Assembly (NCBI GenBank): GCA_001557505.1
Contig: LSAX01000004.1
Coordinates: forward strand, 1,550,001 to 1,614,000
From: Reticulascus tulasneorum
Taxonomy: Eukaryota; Ascomycota; Sordariomycetes; Glomerellales; Reticulascaceae
Reading direction: 5' to 3'
Length of the DNA: 64,000 nt
Made by a program: the position numbers and the translations under genes. Below the pieces are notes generated by a model, which was not told the origin of the DNA, did no database searches, and was given only the letters and a program-made list of their open reading frames with translations. Below, one piece after another: positions 56,981-64,000 of the stretch; position 1 is the stretch's first letter; each line of letters starts with the position of its first letter.

Positions 56981-57891
56981 CTAATCAAGTCTCTGATGCT
57001 CGGCATCACCCCCTTCAAGCAGCGATTCCCCCTCGCCGGCTTTCCTGTCGGAACCACGATAAAGTACGTAATGTTGGGTCATGAATATCAAGTCGTAGAC
57101 CATTGACACGTTCCCGAGCGCAAACTTGACAGGGTTCCCCGTGATGCCCGACCAGTCACGTTGCAGATAAGAGTCGATAGCTTGCTGTGAGCATGATAAT
57201 ATGCCGCCCGAGAAGTCGAGTAGTATCTGTAATATCGACCACCCCTTGGTCGAACGGTTGCGGTAGTTCGCTACCACCTGCGGTGTGTATTTGATCAACG
57301 TAACCAGCAACTTGACGTAGGAAATAGCATAGACAATATCGAGCGCACACCAGCTCGTCTGAGGGTCGAAGGCCGTCCCACTGTCGGCTGTGAGCACCAC
57401 CAAGATCACGGCCGTCACACCAACGATGGAGCCGAATGCGACACCGAGGATAAAGCGACTAGGACGATTGCCGGGGCTTGCGGGTATACCCCATATGGAG
57501 GGCCAGTATTGGGTAGTAGTCACGACGGACAAGATAAAACCATGCAGAGCGAATGTAATGTCGTTGAACTGGACGGTGGGAACCAAGCCACGGTTCCGGC
57601 TCTTGTACTGGTCGCGGACAACTGGCGAGTAGTAGAAAAGGGCATTCGATACGAAGTACGCCAGGAAGCCTAGACACCGGGAGAGATAAGCCTACCGACC
57701 ACCAAGCAAGTAGAGAGGTGCACGGGAGAGAGCGCACCAAAACAGTTTATGAAGGGGAAGTCTATGGTCGTGCCCGAGGTGGATTTCCTGCGATAGTTGA
57801 GGAGCCACTGGGGGTAAAACGAGCAAGACCAGCAGATGAAGTAGACCCAACCGAAGATTCCAGAGAGAACCTTCAGGAATTCGTCTGCCAT
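56981..57891 (-). CDS. Cystinosin-like PQ-loop transporter
   Basis: Vacuolar/lysosomal cystine exporter family (human CTNS, yeast Ers1). It starts MADEFLKVLSGIFGWVY at 57891. The first PQ-loop is FYPQWLLNYRRKSTSGTTID; an intron (GTGCGC ... GTCTAG, about 57670-57746) splits the Gly codon and joins INCFG to FLAYFVSNALFYYSP. Further helices follow, with the DITFALHGFILSVVTTTQ segment, an ILGVAFGSIVGVTAVILVVL helix, and a second PQ-loop YTPQVVANYRNRSTKGWSI. The C-terminal tail GEGESLLEGGDAEHQRLD carries a dileucine-type sorting signal (ESLL). About 280 residues with seven predicted helices matches the family. It diverges from the 2EXR gene. Confidence 0.9.
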
Positions 57892-58780
57892 TCCTCCTGG
57901 AATCGGATGTGCAAGCTCTTGCCTTTAGCAAAACACGGCGCAGCACTGGAAGGGAACGGATTGAGCCTACTTGCGACAGCAACAAGCATTTAGGTTGGTG
58001 GTTGAAGATTGACAATCTGGGGAGGTGAACGGAAGTTCAGTTCCACGCATACCCAGGTGGTAGCTCCGAGCCGGAGCTAGCCGCTGTAGCTTTAAAGTTT
58101 TGGTGCCAAGCCCCACTAACTAGAGCATGAGCCAGCTCAATCAGCGTGCCTGACCTGCGCACGCATGCTGTGGCATAATTGCGCCATCACATGTCGATAG
58201 GTCCGATATAGCACCTACCCAGCCTACTTGGTTTGTTCACTTGTTCACATCACTACGTACGTGTGAGAGTCAGTCACTGAACCTTGCGGCGGCCATGGAC
58301 GTTCTGGTCCAACAGACGCAGTGAGGTGTTCCCGCAGAAAGACTCCGAGAACTTGTAAAGCTTTCGCCTTGTGGTTAGTAACTCGTGTTATCCAACTCTC
58401 GCTCTCTTCCTTTTCCTGTACTTTATAAATTTAGTAGTTCCACCTAAGGCATTAAATATGCACGATAATGATGCTGGCACTAGAGCAACTAATGCCTTTG
58501 CTGCAGCAAGGCTGGCTTGTGTCCAAGTTCCAAATAAGCCAAAGTACCAATACTAGACCTGTCACCCTAGGGGGTCTATCTACATACCTAGGTAGCTAAA
58601 CATGTCCCACTACTAGGTACCTAGGGAAGCGGGCGAGGGCTGTGACAAGCTCGAACCGCTGGACACGCGACCTTTCACATCAGGCCGGACGAGCTGTCTC
58701 AGCTTCATCGTTTTCATACGCATCCAACAGAAACCTTGGGCCACCATCTATAGCCCAACTAAAACACAACCGTCGAGGAA
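57892..58780. other. Divergent promoter between the PQ-loop and 2EXR genes
   Basis: No gene is seen. TACCTAGGTA is exact at 58585-58594, and the overlapping palindromic stretch TAGGTACCTAGG lies at 58614-58625. Confidence 0.6.
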
Positions 58781-59386
58781 ATGACTTCAACCAGCTCACC
58801 CTTCCTCGATCTTCCCCTCGAGATTCGCCTCGAAATCTACAACCAACTCCTTGTGATCCCCCCTCTAAACAAGCTCATTCCCATCCGTCCCTCCAGGCGC
58901 CTCCACCCCTCAATCCTCCTCACCAACCACCAGCTCCACGACGAGGCCACGCCCATCCTCTACTCCGCCAACACCTTCCTCGCTCATTCTTCCCTGCTCT
59001 CCTCTTTTCCCCGCCTCCGTCTCTGGTACCCGCCCGTGAAGCAGGCGACCGTGCTCCCTCGCATCAAGCGATATCACATCCGCGTGCGCCTGGACTGCGA
59101 TCCCGGCTATGATGTTGCCGCTGTCACTGCTGCTTTTACTGGCAAGGATGAACTGACCATCGAGGTCTGGCAGGCCATGTTTCTCGGCGCTGGGCATGGC
59201 ACTCTTCGCCTCTTTGAGGGTGTCAGAGGAGTCAAGAAGGCCAAGATCTTTGGCAGCACCGCTGGCTTCGAGGACTACGCCAAATGGTTGGAGAACGCCA
59301 TCCAAAGCGATATTGGCAGCCATGTTCCCGGCTTCGTTGCGACTGCCACCCCAGATTCACAAGTGCTAGCCAGGAGACAAGAATAA
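58781..59386 (+). CDS. 2EXR / F-box-like fungal protein
   Basis: A 201-residue single-exon protein. It opens MTSTSSPFLDLPLEIRLEIY, the LPxEIRxxIY signature of the 2EXR/F-box-like family that is expanded in filamentous ascomycetes. Next come ILLTNHQLHDEATPILYSAN (the typical NHQLHDEATPILY block), VLPRIKRYHIRVRLDC and a helical C-terminus (YAKWLENAIQSDIG). Members are presumed adaptors for ubiquitin ligases, but few have been tested. No membrane segment or signal peptide is visible. Lys and Arg are concentrated in the first half. Confidence 0.85.
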   Translation: MTSTSSPFLDLPLEIRLEIYNQLLVIPPLNKLIPIRPSRRLHPSILLTNHQLHDEATPILYSANTFLAHSSLLSSFPRLRLWYPPVKQATVLPRIKRYHIRVRLDCDPGYDVAAVTAAFTGKDELTIEVWQAMFLGAGHGTLRLFEGVRGVKKAKIFGSTAGFEDYAKWLENAIQSDIGSHVPGFVATATPDSQVLARRQE

Positions 59387-59841
59387 GAAGCTGTTTGAAG
59401 CTGTTTCACTCGCAGCCGGATGGTACCACAGCGACCCCGTCAGTCATAAACAGATGTGATTATATACTTAGACACAAATGAGTATTAAACACATGGCATT
59501 GCAACACATCTCCCGATATGCTTCTGAGATGTTTTTTTCTAACCTGGCCCGGTCAGCCACGGTATGCAGAAAGTCGTGACGCCGTACAATATATATGCCA
59601 AGAATAACGGAGGACAGGCCCGGTCGAGATCAATGAAACAAAAGAGAAATGCGAGTCCCGCCTATGACGCCAACCCTCTTAACGCCGTCATGTTATGCAA
59701 ATCTGGTATCCCAACTATCTATCCCTCTATACGCAGAGCGATCTGAATGCCTCTTATTACCGAGGCTCTAAACTATTCGCCGTCCGTGAATCTATGATGG
59801 CTTGTGTAGCCTCTAGTCTCCCGGCCGCTTGAGCCGCATTT
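59387..59841. other. Convergent 3' region between the 2EXR gene and agc1
   Basis: No gene is seen. Confidence 0.6.
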
Positions 59842-62102
59842 TCAAGCCTTGTCACTGCCAGCACCATTCGTCTGCATAAATGCCGGCAATGTCTTCCACG
59901 TTTTCTCATCGGGGATTTTGACCTTGCCGAAATCCTCATCGATGTCGAGGATGATCTTCAGCGCGTTTCGGCTGCGAGCGAATGGGCTGGTGTCAAGCTT
60001 CTGGTTTACTGTTGACAAGGCGTCAGCCACACCAGTATGCGCTTTTGAATGATCTGTCTTTCCGGGATAAGGGAGCAGATTCTGCAGCACCTCGTAAGCG
60101 GCGAGGGTAAAACCGAACTGTGGTGAAGAACGGAAGATTCTTGCCGGACCGCCCTTGAAAAAGGCACGAAACCCTTCCTCTTGCCAGATAATGCGGGCTG
60201 CCTGCCGGAGGCCGGTGTAGGCAACTTCACCTTTCCGGGCCTCGACTTGAAGACGCGTCTTGATGACATCGCATGGTGTGGTGAGATATGCAGCAGGCAT
60301 ACCAGCGATAGCACCAGCGGTCAAGAGCTGCAAGACTCCTAGCTTCTTCGTCTGAGACTCCCCGAAGAGATCCCTCTTCAAGTGGCTGTAGGTTGGGAAG
60401 TATATGGCCGAGAACGGGACATCCCGCATAAGGCAGGCAGTCGCACCCTTGTACAGACCGACAAGACCAAGGTTTCGCACGATCCACATGGCTGATCTCT
60501 TGGGCGCACTGTCCACGGTCTTGAGAACCTCGCCCTGAACTTGAAGTCGAATCTTGACGATTTCTAAAGGATTTGTGAAAACCTAAGATGAGGACGGTCA
60601 GCAAATCAGCCACAACCATGTGTACAAACAGCCAAACTTACAACCTGGCAAGCACCTGCGCTGCCGCCAGCAAGTATCTCATGGCCCAGCCAAATCTTGC
60701 CGTCCTTATTGCTGAAGTGACCTCGTACCAGGTCGTTGACAGTGAGCTTAATGGCCTTCTCAGGCGCTACACCAACCAGCTGCGGCAAGACACCGGAGTA
60801 CAGGCCCCTAAGGCCTTCGTTTCTCCAGACCTTTTGGAAACAATCGATCGAGTTCTTATACAGCCGTTCACCAGGTCTGTGGCCTCTCTGATTCTGCAGG
60901 CGGGTTTTGACCAAGTCAATCGGATAGACCATGAAGGCACCAAAGGCACCGGCCAAACTACCAAGAGCGAAGCCATACGATGATTCTAGGACTTGTTGAA
61001 GGATGTGTCCGGCTGTAGAGGTCCCTTTGGCCAGTACTCGCTGCGTGGCGTCTTCTGCGTCGTACATTGGATTTCTCCAGGACGGATCGAGAACCTTTGC
61101 GAAGTCTGCCAGGCCCAGTCTCCCGGACGGCTCATCAAGGCTTGCGAAATGAAACAAAATGTCTGCCTCCATCGGCGTAAACAGGGAGAATCGAGTGATG
61201 CTCGCCGCCTGGTTGAGAAACTCGGCTCGGGTGATCTTGCCATCTGTACTCTTTATGCAAGCACGGCGGACGATGAGCTCAACCAGATCCATCTCCTTAA
61301 TCATGTTCTGGAAAGCTCGAACGTTGGCGTATGAGACCTTGCTGCCAAGGGTGATGTTGCACAGTGTGGAGAGATTATCTAGCAAGTGGTCCGACAGTTT
61401 ATGCTTGGAGGTTTCAAGGATGATGCGCTCAAAGTCCTCGGGCTCGATGAAGCCGTCGCCATCCTTATCAAAGAGCTGGAAAGCCTGGCGAATTCTTTCG
61501 CCTTGCAGCCCTCGAAGCATCTGGGAGAATTGGGGATAGTCCATGTGGTGTCTCTTCTTCTTGCTTCCGATATAGAGCTTGGCCCACTCGCAGTCCCAGT
61601 CAAACGGGATGCTGCTGCTGCCCTTGTTCAGCTCATACAGCTTTCTGAAATCATCATATTGGACATTTCCAGCTCGGCCTACGTCGAACAGGCGGAATGC
61701 GATCTCGTACTCGGCGTCGGGCTTCATGAGCAGGTTTTCGAAGGCGGCCCAGTCGGCAAGGGTGACTTTTCCTTTTCCTTTCCGATCGGCAACACGGAAC
61801 AAGATTCCGTACTGCTCGCGTTTGATCTTGTGCTGAGTGTAGAAGTTGCGCCATCAGTAGAGTCACCAGAGGAGCGGGCGCGTCTTGAGAATATGACTTA
61901 AACAGGGACTTACATAGTCTTCGTCTTCAGGCGCAATGGCACTGATGAACTCCTCTGCGCCCATATACAGCTCGCCAGTCTCGGAGTCCTTGACCGCATT
62001 GGCTATGAATCGACCCTTCGTCTGACCGGACAATTGGACGGGTTCTTCGGCGCCAAGGAGGCTCTCTTTGACAGCCTCCTTGACAGCCGCCACCTTGCTC
62101 AT
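59842..62102 (-). CDS. agc1: Mitochondrial aspartate/glutamate carrier with EF-hands (Agc1, aralar-like)
   Basis: Inner-membrane exchanger feeding the malate-aspartate shuttle. It starts [17 protein letters not shown] at 62102. An intron after PEDEDY (GTAAGT) leads to [19 protein letters not shown]. The N-terminal half holds several EF-hand-like units, including a canonical loop [12 protein letters not shown] near 61450. The carrier half has three repeats with signatures [20 protein letters not shown] and [10 protein letters not shown]; the second lies across an intron near 60585-60640 (ACQV joined to VFTNPLEIV). The C-terminal extension ends [11 protein letters not shown]. The EF-hand plus three-repeat order matches citrin/aralar and fungal Agc1 of about 700 residues. 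Calcium regulation is documented for the animal family and inferred here. Confidence 0.93.
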
Positions 62103-63788
62103 TTTGAGGATTGTTGACTAGCGACAGGCGCCAGCTTGGAGACTAAACTGAAGCGGGACAGCTCAGAGCTCAATGTGGACGCGCAACCCCAGGTTCCTCG
62201 TGGATCACGACGCGAAAGATCAGACAGAAACAAGGGAAACGACGACGATGCAGCTTCCCCACGATAGAAGCGACAACCTAAGGGAAATGAAAGGCTGAAG
62301 AGTAGGATAAGGTGGTTCGAGTTTGTTCGAATGGTACCAGGGGTTTATGCGACCAAGACGATATCCCTGGCATGCAATTGTAGGAAACGCTTGTGTTAAA
62401 GGAGTGGGATGAACTTGAGTCAAATTCGAGAGGCTGTTTTTTTTTTTTGAGATCAGACGATTTAGCGCAATTTATTTTCTCTGTCCAGACTAGCTGCCGC
62501 AAAGAAAATACGTCGGCTATTGGTTATTCCTCGGACGCGCCACTCGCGCTGGGGAACTGTGTCAAAGTGCCTCGAAATGGCGACTCTTCCCGGTCGCCGA
62601 TAACGGGATGCCCACCTGAACGCGATTACCTACAGCACTACATAACTTTTCTGTTCCTGCAGCAAGCACCGTATGACTGCTGGGTACTAGTAGTTTTGGA
62701 GTATTTAAGACCAGCTTCACAAAGCTTGCATGTGCCTAAGGTAGCGATGCACTGGCTTAAAATGGCAGCCGTTATGTCCGTCACAATCAGTGGATCTAGC
62801 GCTTCCCCCCCACCCCCCCCCCCCCCCCCCCGTCTTCATGTTAGGTACGCTAACTAATTACATGCCTAGACACATGATGGTTTGACAGCTTGAGATTGCG
62901 CGAGTCAAGCTTCATGAGGGCAGTTTCAACCGCGAACACAAGTGACCACACCGCCACGACCTCAGAGATCCATGGCGCACTGAAAGCTTGAGATTGAACA
63001 TGGCACAGTGAGCTATTAGTCGTAGAGCATGCATAGATCTAACGTAGTTAGTCTTGAATGTCGACGATAATACAGCAGCCTGCCAAAAAGCACAAAACAA
63101 AGCCAGTCCTGGTCCTGAACAGTTACTTGTCACGTACCAATCTCCAGCCATCAGATTTTTCAAGGTCTATTTTCTTTTCTCCGTACGGGCAAAGCTACCA
63201 CTATGCCAGCATGCAAACCATAGCAGGCGAACTCTAACAAAACATAAAAGATGCAGATTCCTTCTGGAAAAGCAAGAAATTATAAGTCATACAAAAGTTT
63301 TTATCCTCTGCAGGCAATTGCGGCGTTCATGTCTACTCACAGATGCCTCTCGTCCACGGCAATGTGATTTGTGAGTGTTGTTGTCATCATCCCCGCCTGT
63401 ATAAGGGGGCCATCCTCCCAACGCCGAAACATGCTAGACGCAAAAATAATAATAAAAGTGACGGGGCCAACGCGAGAACGGTGCCTTGGAATGTGTTCAT
63501 GAGTTTCGTGAATTCGTCCAGAGTCATTAACAGGCCACTAGGTGGGCCAGAAGCTGCTATCGAAGAGCAGCCGGAATTAAGACTCTGCTGTATTGAGTTA
63601 TGCCCGGGCAGGGAAAGACAGAAACGAGTTACGCCTTATCCAATGCCTAAGAAAAGACGTGTAAGTGCGCACTTTGCGATTATCTCGCAATATCGAATCC
63701 CCTGCAGTGTAGTGGCTCGAGACCTCAGATGTCATGATCTTGAAGGAGAGAAACTTCGTTGCCAGGTCCGCGCAAGCAAATGAGCAGA
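62103..63788. other. Intergenic: upstream of agc1
   Basis: It contains a C7-A-C19 tract (62805-62831) and a T run near 62435-62448. Frames at 62393-62857 and 63343-63783 (plus) have no recognisable domain. No gene is supported. Confidence 0.5.
62813..62831 (+). repeat. Poly-C homopolymer (19 bases)
   Basis: Nineteen C preceded by C7 and a single A. Confidence 0.95.
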
Positions 63789-64000
63789 TCAGCTCTGAAG
63801 CTCAACCGGAAGAAGCATCTTTGGGTATTGGAGCTGACCAGAGTTATCCCCGAGGCTGCCTTGCTCAGCATGGGAGAGCCGACTACCAGTGGACTGCTGG
63901 AAGGAGAGTTTGAAGCCGTTGTCCAGTTCTGCCTGGACGTAGTCGGCGGCGCGCTTGTATCGTTTATCGGAATATTTCTCGAAAACAGCGGCGTGGTGCT
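63789..64000 (-). CDS. C-terminal end of an unrecognised gene (partial, right edge)
   Basis: An open frame enters from the right edge and ends at a TGA at 63789-63791, giving the last 69 residues of a protein. It reads HHAAVFEKYSDKRYKRAADY, then VQAELDNGFKLSFQQSTG and GQLQYPKMLLPVELQS. Codon choice favours C/G-ending codons, as in the other genes here, and the charged helical composition looks like a real coding end. I cannot name the family. The 5' part lies beyond the window. Confidence 0.6.
   Translation of the reverse strand, partial: HHAAVFEKYSDKRYKRAADYVQAELDNGFKLSFQQSTGSRLSHAEQGSLGDNSGQLQYPKMLLPVELQS

Noticed and set aside
63343..63783. 146-codon plus-strand frame near the right edge
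   Set aside because: No domain; sits in the 3' flank of the partial minus-strand gene.

Overview
The window is nuclear DNA of a filamentous ascomycete (Pezizomycotina). Most genes carry short GT-AG introns of about 50-100 bp with CTAAC-like branch sites. The gene set is typical of moulds: samB-type MYND protein, class V myosin with a coiled-coil tail, EF-hand aspartate/glutamate carrier, cyanase and a 2EXR F-box-like protein. A hybrid pheromone precursor resembling one known from Trichoderma and Fusarium points to Sordariomycetes, probably Hypocreales; this placement is inference. I saw no tRNA, rRNA, CRISPR array or intact transposon.

Layout: myosin V (1-3742, minus, cut by the left edge); 3-phosphoglycerate dehydrogenase (5710-7509, minus); nucleosome assembly protein NAP1 (8806-10312, minus); P5B ATPase of the Ypk9/ATP13A2 type (11689-16573, plus); a cyclopropane-synthase/N-methyltransferase-like enzyme (17284-18592, plus); a 53-residue complex I subunit (18749-18965, minus); an ER tail-anchored E2 of the Ubc6/UBE2J type (19716-20799, plus); the largest TFIIIC subunit (21212-27757, minus); a basic nuclear-type protein (28413-29411, minus); Aim6-like phosphodiesterase (30780-31984, plus); cyanase (32638-33240, plus); a three-repeat CaaX pheromone precursor (33998-34162, plus); Ebp2 (35624-37049, plus); SamB with an apparent frameshift (38350-40232, minus).

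A gene-poor, low-complexity stretch of 3.5 kb follows (40233-43767). After it come a doubtful small gene (43768-44184, minus), a two-helix membrane protein (44429-45442, minus), Zrg17-like CDF protein (46062-47574, plus), Mgm1/OPA1 dynamin (47930-50803, minus), Dug3 glutamine amidotransferase (51719-53320, plus), a Cys-rich orphan (53870-54738, minus), a medium-chain reductase (55304-56305, minus), a cystinosin-like PQ-loop transporter (56981-57891, minus), a 2EXR protein (58781-59386, plus), mitochondrial carrier Agc1 (59842-62102, minus) and the 3' end of an unrecognised gene at the right edge.

The genes are mostly unrelated housekeeping functions (cytoskeleton, serine synthesis, chromatin, ribosome biogenesis, mitochondria, ERAD, zinc and polyamine transport, glutathione turnover), not an operon-like or secondary-metabolite cluster. 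The most interesting locus is the 54-codon gene at 33998-34162. It encodes three tandem 16-residue units that each end in a farnesylation-type box, CTVM or CSVM, and it lacks the dibasic Kex2 sites of the known hybrid precursors.
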